From the NCBI RefSeq assembly GCF_002005565.1, contig NZ_BDJC01000004.1:1-64000 (forward strand): a stretch of 64,000 nt of DNA, given 5' to 3'. Shown here one piece after another: positions 47,107-55,932 of the stretch (within the stretch, counting starts at the first letter, position 1; every line of letters begins with the position of its first letter). Position numbers and translations under genes: made by a program. This DNA comes from Streptomyces sp. JHA26 (lineage in GTDB: Bacteria > Actinomycetota > Actinomycetes > Streptomycetales > Streptomycetaceae). Under the pieces are notes generated by a model. The model was not told the origin of the DNA. It was given only the letters and a program-made list of their open reading frames with translations, and made no database searches.

Positions 47107-47399
47107 ATGGACACCGGACACCGGCCGCGACTCTCGTGCGAGAGGACGTCGAGCTTCCGCCTTCCCCGCACAGGAGGGCGGACCGAGGAACCGGAGCTCT
47201 CTGCCCTGACTGCCCCGGCTCCTCACCCTTCGGCCGAACGGGACCGCACACCCCACGGCCGATGTTGCTCCGGGCTGCGGTGCCGGGAGGGTTGAGGGTC
47301 CCTCCCAGGCGCCGCGGCCCGCGGGTGTCCCCGGGCCCGGGCGCGGCGGAATCCGGCCGATTTCGATCGCTGTCCGTACCGCCAGGTACGCTCGGCCAC

Positions 47400-48875
47400 G
47401 TGCCCTCCATGAACGAACTCGTACGCCAGCACACCGCCCTCGACGACTCCGATCTCGAGTGGCTCCACCTGCTGGTCTCGGAGTGGCAGCTCCTCTCCGA
47501 CCTCTCCTTCGCCGACCTGGTCCTGTGGGTCCCCACCCGCGACGGCACCCGGTACGTGTCGGTCGCCCAGATGCGGCCCAACACCGGCCCCACCTCGTAC
47601 CAGGACGACATGGTCGGCCACCTCGTCCCGCGCGGCCGGCGCCCCATGCTGGACGTCGCCCTGGACGAGGGCCGGATCGTGCGCGAGGGCGACCCGGAGT
47701 GGCGCGAGGAGGTCCCGGTCCGCGTCGAGTCCATCCCCGTACGGCGCCAGGGACGCGTCCTCGGCGTCATCGCCCGCAACACCAACCTCCTCACCGTGCG
47801 CACGCCGAGCCGTCTGGAGCTCACCTACCTCCAGAGCGCCTCGGACCTCGCGCAGATGATCGCCGCCGGCGCCTTCCCGTTCGAGAACCAGCAGGTCGAC
47901 ATGGACGCCTCGCCCCGCGTCGGCGACGGCCTCATCCGCGTCGACGGGGACGGCATCGTCCAGTACGCCTCCCCGAACGCGCTGTCGGCCTACCACCGGA
48001 TGGGCCTCGCCGCCGACCTGGTCGGCCACCACCTGGGCCGGACCACGGCCGAACTCGCCCCGTCCCGCGGCCCGGTGGACGAGGCGCTCGCCAAGGTGGC
48101 CAGCGGCTGGGCGCCGCGCGAGTTCGAGATCGAGGCGCACGACGGGGTGATCCAGTTCCGCGCCATCCCGCTCAAGCCCAAGGGCACGCGCATCGGTTCG
48201 CTGGTGCTGCTGCGCGACGTCACGGAACTGCGCCGCCGCGAGCGCGAGTTGATCACCAAGGACGCCACCATCCGGGAGATCCACCACCGGGTGAAGAACA
48301 ACCTCCAGACGGTGGCGGCCCTGCTCCGGCTCCAGGCCCGGCGCATCGAGTCCGAGCGCGGCCGCGAGGCGCTCGAGGAGGCGGTCCGCCGGGTCGGTTC
48401 GATCGCGATCGTGCACGAGACGCTGTCTCAGAACCTGGACGAGCGCGTGGAGTTCGACGAGATCGCCGACCGCGTGCTGGCCATGGTCGCCGAGATCTCG
48501 CCCGGCAAGGTGACCGGCCGGCGCGCGGGCCGCTTCGGCATCCTGGACGCCGAGGTGGCCACACCGCTGTCGATGGTGCTGACCGAGGTGCTGCAGAACG
48601 CGCTGGAGCACGGCTTCCGCGAGGGTGACACCGGCACGGTCGAGGTCTCCGCGGTCCGCGGGGGCACGACGAAGGAGGCGCGACTGCTGGTCACCGTCCA
48701 GGACGACGGTGTCGGCCTGCCCGAGGACTTCGACCCGCACCGCTCCGGCAACCTGGGGCTGCAGATCGTCCGCACGCTGGTCGAGGGGGAGTTGGGCGGC
48801 GCCTTCGACATGGTCCCGGCTCCCGAGCGCGGCACCCGGGTGATCCTGGACATCCCGGTGCCGACGGAGAAGTAG
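47400..48875 (+). CDS. PdtaS-like sensor histidine kinase
   Basis: About 491 residues from GTG 47400; ATG 47409 is the alternative. An N-terminal GAF-like sensory domain (ELVRQHTALDDSDLEWLHLLVSEW) is followed by a PAS domain (about 165-290), then a HisKA_2 helix EIHHRVKNNLQTVAALLRLQARR with the phospho-acceptor His, and a HATPase domain (LTEVLQNALEHGF, DDGVGLPE, NLGLQIVRTLVEGELGG). There is no transmembrane helix, so it is cytosolic. It is orthologous in architecture to mycobacterial PdtaS, whose partner PdtaR is an RNA-binding antiterminator; no regulator gene is adjacent. A dre site lies in its upstream region. Confidence 0.9.
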   Translation: MPSMNELVRQHTALDDSDLEWLHLLVSEWQLLSDLSFADLVLWVPTRDGTRYVSVAQMRPNTGPTSYQDDMVGHLVPRGRRPMLDVALDEGRIVREGDPEWREEVPVRVESIPVRRQGRVLGVIARNTNLLTVRTPSRLELTYLQSASDLAQMIAAGAFPFENQQVDMDASPRVGDGLIRVDGDGIVQYASPNALSAYHRMGLAADLVGHHLGRTTAELAPSRGPVDEALAKVASGWAPREFEIEAHDGVIQFRAIPLKPKGTRIGSLVLLRDVTELRRRERELITKDATIREIHHRVKNNLQTVAALLRLQARRIESERGREALEEAVRRVGSIAIVHETLSQNLDERVEFDEIADRVLAMVAEISPGKVTGRRAGRFGILDAEVATPLSMVLTEVLQNALEHGFREGDTGTVEVSAVRGGTTKEARLLVTVQDDGVGLPEDFDPHRSGNLGLQIVRTLVEGELGGAFDMVPAPERGTRVILDIPVPTEK

Positions 48876-48911
48876 GGGCGGCGGGAGCCGACGGAGCGGG
48901 GACGGCAAAAA

Positions 48912-48937
48912 GCCCCGGACCGACGAGGGTCCGGGGC
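48912..48937. terminator. Terminator between the sensor kinase and wblE
   Basis: GCCCCGGACC and GGTCCGGGGC form a 10-bp stem around a GACGAG loop. On the minus strand it is followed by a U run, fitting wblE termination. Confidence 0.85.
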
Positions 48938-49054
48938 CAGTGCTCATACGATGCGGGGGAGCATCGGGGGTACTGCGCGCTGCGGCTCGGGGGGCGGGAA
49001 CTGCGTACTCGCTGTACGCGCCGCCAAGCTCAGGCTGTCAGCAGGGGTGACTGA

Positions 49055-49312
49055 TCAGGCGGAGGCCTGACGAGCCCGGTTGCGGGCGGCACGGCGCTTC
49101 ATCGCGCGGCGCTCGTCCTCGCTGAGACCACCCCAGACGCCGGAGTCCTGGCCGGACTCGAGCGCCCACTGCAGGCACTGCTCCATGACGGGGCAGCGAC
49201 GGCAGACGGCCTTGGCTTCCTCGATCTGCAGCAGCGCGGGACCGGTGTTGCCGATGGGGAAGAAGAGCTCGGGGTCTTCCTCGCGGCAAACGGCGCGGTG
49301 ACGCCAGTCCAT
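49055..49312 (-). CDS. wblE: WhiB-family [4Fe-4S] regulator WblE
   Basis: An 85-residue WhiB-like protein, the length and sequence of Streptomyces WblE (orthologue of mycobacterial WhiB1). Four cluster-binding Cys are at 9, 37, 40 and 46 (CREED, CRRCPVMEQC). The GVWGG turn and the basic tail KRRAARNRARQ follow. The family uses the cluster to sense redox or NO and works with the primary sigma factor. Start 49312 has AAGGAGAGG upstream. It appears to be a monocistronic gene. Confidence 0.96.
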   Translation of the reverse strand: MDWRHRAVCREEDPELFFPIGNTGPALLQIEEAKAVCRRCPVMEQCLQWALESGQDSGVWGGLSEDERRAMKRRAARNRARQASA

Positions 49313-49631
49313 GGCTGCTACCTCTCCTTGGTATGACTGTGCAGGGTGCTTGTGAATGTGAACGCTTTCACGAATCCCTCAACAAGGGAAGGGCCTACCG
49401 CCGGGTTCCCGGTGTGGTCCTTGGGTTTGAAGAGGGGTTCCGGTGATCTGTGGAGGCCGGTGTTGCGGGCCGTCCCGATCGCCAAGAAGAGACTCGCAAA
49501 CCTCGGCGAGGGATACAACCCCTTCCGGAAAGTTTTTTTTGATTCTTCGGTGTCGACTAGGTCACAGCCGTACTTCTATGGGGTGGACCCTGGCCTAAAC
49601 GTTCGACTGAAAGGACTTTTGCCGGTTCTGC
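49313..49631. other. Gene-free, A/T-rich spacer upstream of wblE
   Basis: About 319 bp without a convincing gene, holding the wblE leader and promoters. The stretch near 49530-49620 is unusually A/T-rich for this genome and includes a run of eight T. The long untranslated leader suggests more than one promoter for wblE. Confidence 0.5.
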
Positions 49632-50600
49632 TCACACAATCACACGCAGTGCACGGCGTACGCCTGTGAACGTCACGCTCGTCCGCAGCCCCAGATGGTC
49701 ACCGTCCATCTGGAGGGGCAGCGGCACCTTCGAATGCAAGGTGAAGTCGCTCAGATCGTGCAGTGAGACGGCGTGCTTGCCGCGGGGGCCGCGCTCGGGG
49801 GACGAAGTGAGCAACTGGGTGCCATACCGGGCAACCGCGGCCGTCGAGAGCCGGCTGAGGCCGAAGACGTCGAGGCCCGTGTCGAACGAGGCCTCGGGCG
49901 ACGCGTAGATGGGGCGGTTGCCGAGGAACGTCCAGGGGCAGGTGTTCGAGACTATGGACAGCACCAGGCCGGTGACCGGGTCCTCGCCCGCCCGCTCCAG
50001 GGTGATCGTCCCGCTGCGGCGGTGCGGCTCCCCGACGAGCTGGCGCACCACCTGGCGGACGTAGAGGGAGTGGGTGGACTTCTTGCCCTGCTCGCGGTGC
50101 TGCTCGACCCGGCCGACCACGCCGGCGTCGAAGCCCAGTCCGGCGTTGAAGGTGAACCAGCGGGACGGCACGGCCTCGTCCGCCGAGCCCGGGGTGCCGG
50201 AGGCCAGCCCCAGACCGACGGTCCGTTCGCTGCCCTCGCGCAGCGCGTCCAGCAGGGCGCCGGTGGCCTCGACCGCGTGGTTGGGCAGGCCGAGGGCCCG
50301 GGCGAAGACGTTGGTGGACCCGCCGGGGACGACCGCGAGACCCGGCAGGTGCTCCGGATCGGGGCCGGCGTGCAGCAGGCCGTTGACGACCTCGTTCACC
50401 GTGCCGTCGCCGCCGAGGGCCACCACGAGTTCGATGTCGTCGCTCTGCGCGGCCTGCCGTCCGAGGTCGCGCGCGTGGCCGCGGTACTCGGTGGTGACCG
50501 CCTCCAGCTTCATCTCGCTCGCGAGCGCGTGGATCAGCACGTCGCGCGTACGCGCGCTCGTGGTGGTTGCCGCCGGATTGACCACGAGAAGTGCACGCAT
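49632..50600 (-). CDS. Diacylglycerol/lipid kinase family protein
   Basis: A 322-residue kinase of the DagK/YegS fold, transferring phosphate from ATP to a lipid. The nucleotide-binding loop ALGGDGTVNEVVNGL (about residues 62-76) and the PGGSTNVFARALGLP segment are intact, followed by FNAGLGFDAGVV. No membrane segment is evident, so it is cytosolic or membrane-peripheral. Whether it acts on diacylglycerol, ceramide or sphingoid-like lipids cannot be told. It is divergent from the next membrane protein gene by 116 bp. Confidence 0.9.
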   Translation of the reverse strand: MRALLVVNPAATTTSARTRDVLIHALASEMKLEAVTTEYRGHARDLGRQAAQSDDIELVVALGGDGTVNEVVNGLLHAGPDPEHLPGLAVVPGGSTNVFARALGLPNHAVEATGALLDALREGSERTVGLGLASGTPGSADEAVPSRWFTFNAGLGFDAGVVGRVEQHREQGKKSTHSLYVRQVVRQLVGEPHRRSGTITLERAGEDPVTGLVLSIVSNTCPWTFLGNRPIYASPEASFDTGLDVFGLSRLSTAAVARYGTQLLTSSPERGPRGKHAVSLHDLSDFTLHSKVPLPLQMDGDHLGLRTSVTFTGVRRALRVIV

Positions 50601-50716
50601 GGTGTGCAGGGTACCTACTGGGCGGTACCCCGGCCCAGACCGAGGTGGGGGTCGGGCGGGGGAGCGGGGCGGGACCGGTCCGCGGGCGCCGGCGCAAGGA
50701 GGGCTACCCTTCAGGG

Positions 50717-51169
50717 GTGAGCAGTGAGCAGAACCCCACCCCCGAAGCCGAAGCCGCCGAAGAGGCGGGCCCCCGCCCCGGCCGGCTGACCGCCGCGGCC
50801 GCGCTCGCCGCGCTGGAGGGGCTGGCGCTCGTCGCCGGCGGCGCCTGGATGCTCGTGGAGGGGCTCACGGGGCAGCCCGACGACCGGACCTCGGCCGTCA
50901 CCGGCGGCGTCACCCTGATCGTCCTCGCCCTGCTGCCGCTGCTCGCCGCGCGCGGACTGCTGGGCCGGCGCAGCTGGAGCCGGGGGCCCGCGGTGATCAC
51001 GCAGATCCTGGCGCTGCCGGTGGCCTACAACCTGCTTCAGGCCGACAGCATCGCCATTCCGGCGGGCATCGTGCTCGCCGTCGTGGCCGTCGCGGCGCTG
51101 GTCCTGCTCGTGAACCCCACGACGACCCGGGCCCTCGGCATCCGGGGACCGGGCCGCACCGGGGAGTAA
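50717..51169 (+). CDS. Small integral membrane protein (4 TM)
   Basis: A 150-residue protein with an acidic N-terminal leader (NPTPEAEAAEEAGPRP) and about four transmembrane helices: LTAAAALAALEGLALVAGGAW, VTGGVTLIVLALLPLLAA, the AVITQILALPVAYNLL segment and IPAGIVLAVVAVAALVLLV. GTG 50717 is chosen because the acidic leader starts there; AAGGAGGG is present upstream at a long spacing. It is convergent with sigH only 13 bp away, with no room for a separate terminator. Function unknown. Confidence 0.78.
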   Translation: MSSEQNPTPEAEAAEEAGPRPGRLTAAAALAALEGLALVAGGAWMLVEGLTGQPDDRTSAVTGGVTLIVLALLPLLAARGLLGRRSWSRGPAVITQILALPVAYNLLQADSIAIPAGIVLAVVAVAALVLLVNPTTTRALGIRGPGRTGE

Positions 51170-51182
51170 CCGGCGCCGGCGG

Positions 51183-52196
51183 CTACTCCTCGACCAGCAG
51201 CTTCTCCCGCAGCTGCGCCAGCGTGCGCGCCAGCAGCCGCGACACGTGCATCTGGGAGATCCCGACCTCCTGCGCGATCTGCGACTGGGTCATGTTGCCG
51301 AAGAAGCGCAGCAGCAGGATCCGCTTCTCGCGCGGCGGCAGGTCCTCCAGCAGCGGCTTGAGCGACTCCCGGTACTCGACGCCCTCCAGCGCCTCGTCCT
51401 CGGCCCCCAGGGTGTCCGCGACCGCCGGCGACTCGTCGTCGGTGTCCGGGACGTCCAGGGACAGCGTGGAGTACGCGTTGGCGGACTCAAGGCCCTCCAG
51501 GACCTCCTCCTCCGAGATCGACAGCTTCTCGGCGAGCTCGTGGACCGTGGGGGAGCGGCCGTGCAGCTGCGAGAGCTCCGCCGTGGCCGTCGTCAGGGCC
51601 AGCCGCAGCTCCTGGAGCCGGCGCGGGACGCGCACCGCCCAGCCCTTGTCCCGGAAGTGCCGCTTGATCTCGCCGACGACCGTCGGGGTCGCGTACGTGG
51701 AGAACTCCACCCCGCGGTCCGGGTCGAAGCGGTCGACGGACTTGATGAGCCCGATGGTGGCGACCTGCGTGAGGTCGTCCAGGGGCTCGCCGCGGTTGCG
51801 GAAGCGCCGCGCGAGGTGCTCGACGAGCGGCAGGTGCATGCGGACCAGCCGGTTGCGCAGCTCCGCGTACTCCGGGGTGTCCTTCGTCAGCGTACGCAGC
51901 TCGGTGAACAGGGCGCGCGCCCCGCTGCGGTCCTGCGGGTCGTGCCGCGTGCCCTGCGTGCCGCGCGCGCCCGGCGCCCGGTCCTCGGAGTGTCGCTCGT
52001 GCTCGCTCATCGTCCCGCCCGTCGCCCTCTTCCGAGCCTCCGCCTCCGCTCGGCCGGGCGGGGCGGGCGTGCCCCCGGCCCGTCCCGCCGTGGGCGCGCT
52101 CCGCACGGCTGCGCTCCCGCTCCCGGCCCCCGCGGGGGTCTCGTCCTGCGGGTGCGGGCGGGCCTGCTCGGGGATGCCGTCGATGCCGTCAACCAT
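51183..52196 (-). CDS. sigH: SigB/SigF-type stress sigma factor SigH
   Basis: A 337-residue form (about 37 kDa) from ATG 52196, with GAGG nine bases upstream. The sigma domain begins near ALFTELRTLTKDTPEYAELRNRLV; region 2 is FDPDRGVEFSTYATPTVVGEIKRHFRDKGW and region 4 is LPPREKRILLLRFFGNMTQSQIAQEVGISQMHVSRLL. The first ~75 residues are low complexity. An internal ATG at 52010 gives about 31 kDa, and the frame is open upstream to 52721, beyond 50 kDa; S. coelicolor SigH is known to occur in several sizes. It responds to osmotic stress and is held by the anti-sigma factor encoded just upstream. Confidence 0.93.
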   Translation of the reverse strand: MVDGIDGIPEQARPHPQDETPAGAGSGSAAVRSAPTAGRAGGTPAPPGRAEAEARKRATGGTMSEHERHSEDRAPGARGTQGTRHDPQDRSGARALFTELRTLTKDTPEYAELRNRLVRMHLPLVEHLARRFRNRGEPLDDLTQVATIGLIKSVDRFDPDRGVEFSTYATPTVVGEIKRHFRDKGWAVRVPRRLQELRLALTTATAELSQLHGRSPTVHELAEKLSISEEEVLEGLESANAYSTLSLDVPDTDDESPAVADTLGAEDEALEGVEYRESLKPLLEDLPPREKRILLLRFFGNMTQSQIAQEVGISQMHVSRLLARTLAQLREKLLVEE

Positions 52197-52285
52197 GCGT
52201 GGGGCCTCGTTCTCCGCACGTGCGCCGTCGGCCGACAGCTCCCGTGTGCCGCGCTCTTCGTCCCGCACCGGCCCGTCCCCGTTCC

Positions 52286-52699
52286 TCACGTCGGCCCGGG
52301 TCCCGCGCCGCGCTGTTTGTAGAGGCTGATCGAAACGGTCTTGTCCTCGTCCACGGCGGAGGAGACCTTGCCCGCGAGAGCGGACAGGACGGTCCAGGCG
52401 AAGGTGTCCCGCGAGGGGGCGTGACCGTCCGTGGTCGGCGCCGAGACGGTGACTTCGAGAGAGTCGTCGACGAGGCGGAAGACGCAACTGAGCACCGAGC
52501 CGGACACGGCCTGCTGCAGCAGGATCGCGCAGGCCTCGTCCACTGCGATGCGCAGGTCCTCGATCTCGTCGAGGGTGAAGTCCAAACGGGCTGCGAGGCC
52601 GGCGGTCGCCGTACGCAGCACCGACAGGTAGGCACCCGCGGCCGGCAGCCGGACTTCCACGAAGTCCTGGGTCGCGGGCTCGCCTGCGATCTGGGACAC
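52286..52699 (-). CDS. rshA: Anti-sigma factor (RsbW/SpoIIAB-like kinase) for SigH
   Basis: A 137-residue GHKL-fold protein from GTG 52699, which has GGAGG five bases upstream. It carries an N-box-like DEIEDLRIAVDEACAILL and a central strand VFRLVDDSLEVTVSAP; the G-boxes are weak. Also named ushX or prsH, it sequesters SigH in S. coelicolor. It lies 89 bp before the 37-kDa SigH start, and the SigH frame stays open across it. No anti-anti-sigma gene is adjacent. Confidence 0.92.
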   Translation of the reverse strand: MSQIAGEPATQDFVEVRLPAAGAYLSVLRTATAGLAARLDFTLDEIEDLRIAVDEACAILLQQAVSGSVLSCVFRLVDDSLEVTVSAPTTDGHAPSRDTFAWTVLSALAGKVSSAVDEDKTVSISLYKQRGAGPGPT

Positions 52700-52959
52700 C
52701 CTCACCTCCAAGGTGGTACAAGCGTTACAGGGCCGGGGAACGCCCCCGGGGTAACGCGACGCGTGGTTCAGCGGTGACGTTATCGCGCTCCGAAGCTCTC
52801 TGTCCCCGAGACCCCGTCCCCTTGCTGTCACTCATAGTAAACACCCGAACACGCACAGTGGCTAGGGGTTGGGCGGAATCAAATCGGTGGAGCGCGCGCC
52901 GGGTTGACGTACCCAGGCGCCGGACGGTCGAACCGTACCCGGGCACAGTCGTGCGAGAG

Positions 52960-53220
52960 TCACACGAGCACGTGGTCGACGAAGCACCAGCGCCAGTTCT
53001 CCCCGGGCTCGAAGGTCCGCATCAAGGGGTGGCCGGTCTCCTTGTGGTGCGCCGTCGCGTGCTGCCTCGGCGAGGAGTCGCAGCAGCCGATGTGGCCACA
53101 GGTGAGACACAGCCGCAGCTGCACCGGATCCGTGCCCTCGGCCAGGCATTCCGGACAGGTGTCGCTCAGCGGCTCCGGCTCCGGGTGCGGCAGCGCGTCG
53201 GCGTGCGTGCACTGTTTCAT
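52960..53220 (-). CDS. UBP-type zinc-finger protein
   Basis: An 86-residue protein dominated by one ZnF-UBP domain: CTHADALPHP, CPEC, LRLCLTCGHIGCCDSS, HATAHHKETGHPLMR and WRWCFVDHVL, giving the expected Cys/His ligands. In eukaryotes the fold binds the ubiquitin C-terminus; bacterial versions are small single-domain proteins of unknown role. The ribosome-binding site is weak. It is divergent from the antiporter gene by 60 bp, an arrangement that may be conserved. Confidence 0.85.
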   Translation of the reverse strand: MKQCTHADALPHPEPEPLSDTCPECLAEGTDPVQLRLCLTCGHIGCCDSSPRQHATAHHKETGHPLMRTFEPGENWRWCFVDHVLV

Positions 53221-53280
53221 GATGGCCAGGTTACGACGGGCGCGCGGCCGACCGCGCGGAGAAAAGGGTGGGCGAGGACC

Positions 53281-54876
53281 ATGGACGTGATGCCGCTGCT
53301 GTTGCTGGTGGCGGGCAGCGCCGCGATCGCCGCCGCGGGACGGCGCACCCCGGTACCGGCCCCGCTGCTGCTGGTCGCGGCGGGACTGGCGGTCAGTTAC
53401 GTCCCCGGGGTGCCCGACTACACCCTCGATCCGCACGTCGTCCTGCCCCTGCTCCTGCCCCCGCTGCTCTACACGGCGGCCACCGACAGCTCCTACCTCG
53501 ACCTGCGGGCCCAGCTGCGGCCGGTGGCGCTGCTGTCCGTGGGGTACGTGCTCTTCGCCACCTTCGTCGTCGGCTGCGCCGCCTATCTGATCGTGCCCGG
53601 GCTGCCGCTGACCGCCGCGCTGGTGCTCGGCGCCGTGGTGGCGCCGCCTGACGCCGTCGCGGCCACGGCGGTCGCGCGCCGGGTGGGACTGCCGTCCCGG
53701 ATCACCACGATCCTCCAGGGCGAGTCCCTGGTGAACGACGCGACCGCGATCACCGCCTACAAGGTGGCCCTCGCGGCGGCGGTCGGCGAGGGCGCCACCT
53801 GGGCCGGCGGTGTCGGCGAGTTCCTGCTCGCCGCGGTCGGCGGCGTCGGTGTCGGGCTGGTGCTGATGGTGCCGATCCACTGGCTGCGCACGCACGTGAA
53901 GGAGGCCCTGCTCCAGAACACGCTCTCCCTGCTGATCCCCTTCGTCGCGTACGCGGCCGCCGAGCAGGTGCACGCCTCCGGGGTGCTGGCGGTGGTGGTC
54001 GTCGCCCTCTACCTCGGCCACCGCGCGTGGGAGGTCGATTTCGCCACCCGCCTCCAGGAGGAGGCGGTCTGGAAGATGGTCGCCTTCGTCCTGGAGTCGG
54101 CCGTGTTCGCCCTGATCGGACTGCAACTGCCCGTCGTCCTCAAGGGCCTCGGGGCGTACGAGGGCCTCGACGCGGCCTGGTACGCGCTCGCCGTCTTCCT
54201 GGTCGTCGCCGCGGCCCGGTTCGTGTGGGTGTATCCGGCGACCTTCCTGCCGCGGCTGCTGTCGGCACGCATCCGCGCGCGCGAGGAGGACCCCGGCTGG
54301 AAGGGGCCGTTCGTGATCGGCTGGGCCGGCATGCGGGGCGTGGTCTCACTGGCCATCGCCTTCTCCGTCCCGCTCACCGTGCACGGCGGCGCGCCCTTCC
54401 CCGAGCGCAACCTCGTCCTGTTCCTGACCTTCACCACGGTCATCGGCACGCTGGTCGTGCAGGGGGTGACCCTGCCCCCGCTGATCCGGGTGCTGAAGTT
54501 CCCGGCGCGCGACGTGCAGGCCGAGACGCTCGCGGAGGCCAACGCCCAGGCACAGGCCTCCCGGGCCGCCGAGCAGCGTCTGGACGATCTGCTCACCGAC
54601 GAGCGCAACGCCCTGCCGGCGCCCCTGGCCGACCGCCTGCGCATGGTCATGGAGCGCCGCCGCAACGCCGTCTGGGAACGCCTCGGCCAGGCCAACCCCG
54701 TCACCGGCGAGAGCGTGGACGACACCTACCGGCGGTTGTCCCGGGAGATGATCGGCGCCGAGCGTGAGGTGTTCGTCCGGTTGCGGGACGGCCGCTACAT
54801 CGACGACGAGATGCTGAGGACGCTGCTGCGCCGCCTGGACCTGGAGGAGGCGGCGGCGTACCGGGAGACGGCGTAG
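53281..54876 (+). CDS. CPA1-family Na+/H+ antiporter
   Basis: A 531-residue cation:proton antiporter with about 12 transmembrane helices from ATG 53281, preceded by GAGG. The ion-path segments APPDAVAATAVARRVG and GESLVNDATAI, holding the key Asp residues, are intact, as is GWAGMRGVVSLAIAFS. The C-terminal ~140 residues form a cytoplasmic helical, coiled-coil-like tail (AEANAQAQASRAAEQRLDDLLTDERNAL). It may serve pH or sodium homeostasis near the osmotic-stress sigH locus, but shared regulation is not shown. Confidence 0.92.
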   Translation: MDVMPLLLLVAGSAAIAAAGRRTPVPAPLLLVAAGLAVSYVPGVPDYTLDPHVVLPLLLPPLLYTAATDSSYLDLRAQLRPVALLSVGYVLFATFVVGCAAYLIVPGLPLTAALVLGAVVAPPDAVAATAVARRVGLPSRITTILQGESLVNDATAITAYKVALAAAVGEGATWAGGVGEFLLAAVGGVGVGLVLMVPIHWLRTHVKEALLQNTLSLLIPFVAYAAAEQVHASGVLAVVVVALYLGHRAWEVDFATRLQEEAVWKMVAFVLESAVFALIGLQLPVVLKGLGAYEGLDAAWYALAVFLVVAAARFVWVYPATFLPRLLSARIRAREEDPGWKGPFVIGWAGMRGVVSLAIAFSVPLTVHGGAPFPERNLVLFLTFTTVIGTLVVQGVTLPPLIRVLKFPARDVQAETLAEANAQAQASRAAEQRLDDLLTDERNALPAPLADRLRMVMERRRNAVWERLGQANPVTGESVDDTYRRLSREMIGAEREVFVRLRDGRYIDDEMLRTLLRRLDLEEAAAYRETA

Positions 54877-54984
54877 GGCGGCCGGAGCGCCCCCGGCGCG
54901 ACGGTGCGCCCGTCGTCCGCGCCGTGCGGGAGCGGCGGGCTCCGGGCCCGGCCCGTCGGCCCGCGGGCCGGGCGGGGACGCCCG

Positions 54985-55893
54985 TCACGGGAAGGGGCGG
55001 CCGGTGACGACCGCGGCGAGGGTCGTTCCCCGGGGGAAGGCGCCCTCCTCGGTCAGCGCGAGCAGGCCGTACAGCATCTTGGCGACGTAGACGCGCTCGA
55101 CGGGCAGGCCGTGACGCCGTTCGAAGTCCTCGGCGAACGAGTCGAGCTCGGGCGTGACGCGGGCGTAGCCGCCGCAGTGGAAGCGCTCGTCGAGGCTCCA
55201 GGTGCCGCGGGGCCCGCCGAACGCCCGCTGCTGGAGCCCGCGTACCTCGTCGGCCAGGAAACCGCCCTTGAGCACGGGTATCCCGAGCGTTCGCCGGCCT
55301 CGGGGGAGTCCGGCGGCCAGCCCGGCCAGCGTGCCGCCGGTTCCGCAGGCGAGCGCGACGACGTCGGCGTGCCCGGCCAGTTCCTCGCCGAGGGCCCGGC
55401 AGCCGCGGACGGCCGCGGCGTTGCTGCCGCCCTCGGGGACGACGACCGCGTCCTCGGCACCGGCCGCCCGCAGCAGGGCCGCCAGGGTCCCGGGCTCGGC
55501 CTTGCGGCGGTACGTCGAGCGGTCGGCGAAGTGCAGCCGCATGCCGTCGGCCACGCACCGGGCCAGGGAGGGGTTGAGCGGCCGGTCGGCCAGCTCGTGG
55601 CCGCGCACCACGCCGACCGTGGGCAGCCCGAGCAGCCGGCCCGCGGCGGCGGTGGCACGCAGGTGGTTGGAGTACGCGCCCCCGAAGGTGACGACGGTAC
55701 GGCCGTGCGCCGCGGCGAGGTTGGGCGCGAGTTTGCGCCACTTGTTGCCGACCAGGTCCGGGTGGATCAGGTCGTCGCGCTTCAGCAGCAGCCGTACCCC
55801 GCGCCGCTCGAAGCGTTCGTCCACGGCCTCCTGCAACGGTGAGGGCAGCCGGGGGCGCAGGGCGGCGAGGTCGGGCGTGTCGGCGCTGGTCAC
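54985..55893 (-). CDS. PLP enzyme, ACC deaminase / D-cysteine desulfhydrase family
   Basis: A 302-residue fold-type II PLP enzyme. The Schiff-base lysine lies in LVGNKWRKL (about residue 50), followed by VVTFGGAYSNHLRATAAAG and the cofactor phosphate loop CGTGGTLAGLAAGL. The family contains 1-aminocyclopropane-1-carboxylate deaminase and D-cysteine desulfhydrase; substrate residues do not let me decide. The GTG start at 55893 is preceded by a poor ribosome-binding site. It is 39 bp downstream of the amidase gene on the same strand. Confidence 0.9.
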   Translation of the reverse strand: MTSADTPDLAALRPRLPSPLQEAVDERFERRGVRLLLKRDDLIHPDLVGNKWRKLAPNLAAAHGRTVVTFGGAYSNHLRATAAAGRLLGLPTVGVVRGHELADRPLNPSLARCVADGMRLHFADRSTYRRKAEPGTLAALLRAAGAEDAVVVPEGGSNAAAVRGCRALGEELAGHADVVALACGTGGTLAGLAAGLPRGRRTLGIPVLKGGFLADEVRGLQQRAFGGPRGTWSLDERFHCGGYARVTPELDSFAEDFERRHGLPVERVYVAKMLYGLLALTEEGAFPRGTTLAAVVTGRPFP

Positions 55894-55932
55894 CCCGCCA
55901 TTGTCACGCCGCTGCGGGTGCGGCGTCCGCGG

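Noticed and set aside
47107..47295. A 62-residue plus-strand frame next to the dre site at 47091
   Set aside because: No ribosome-binding site, odd Cys/Arg/Pro-rich composition and no recognisable similarity. Too weak to list as a gene.
49346..49669. A 107-residue plus-strand frame upstream of wblE
   Set aside because: It spans the wblE leader and an A/T-rich spacer, lacks a ribosome-binding site and shows no recognisable domain; the region is better read as untranslated.
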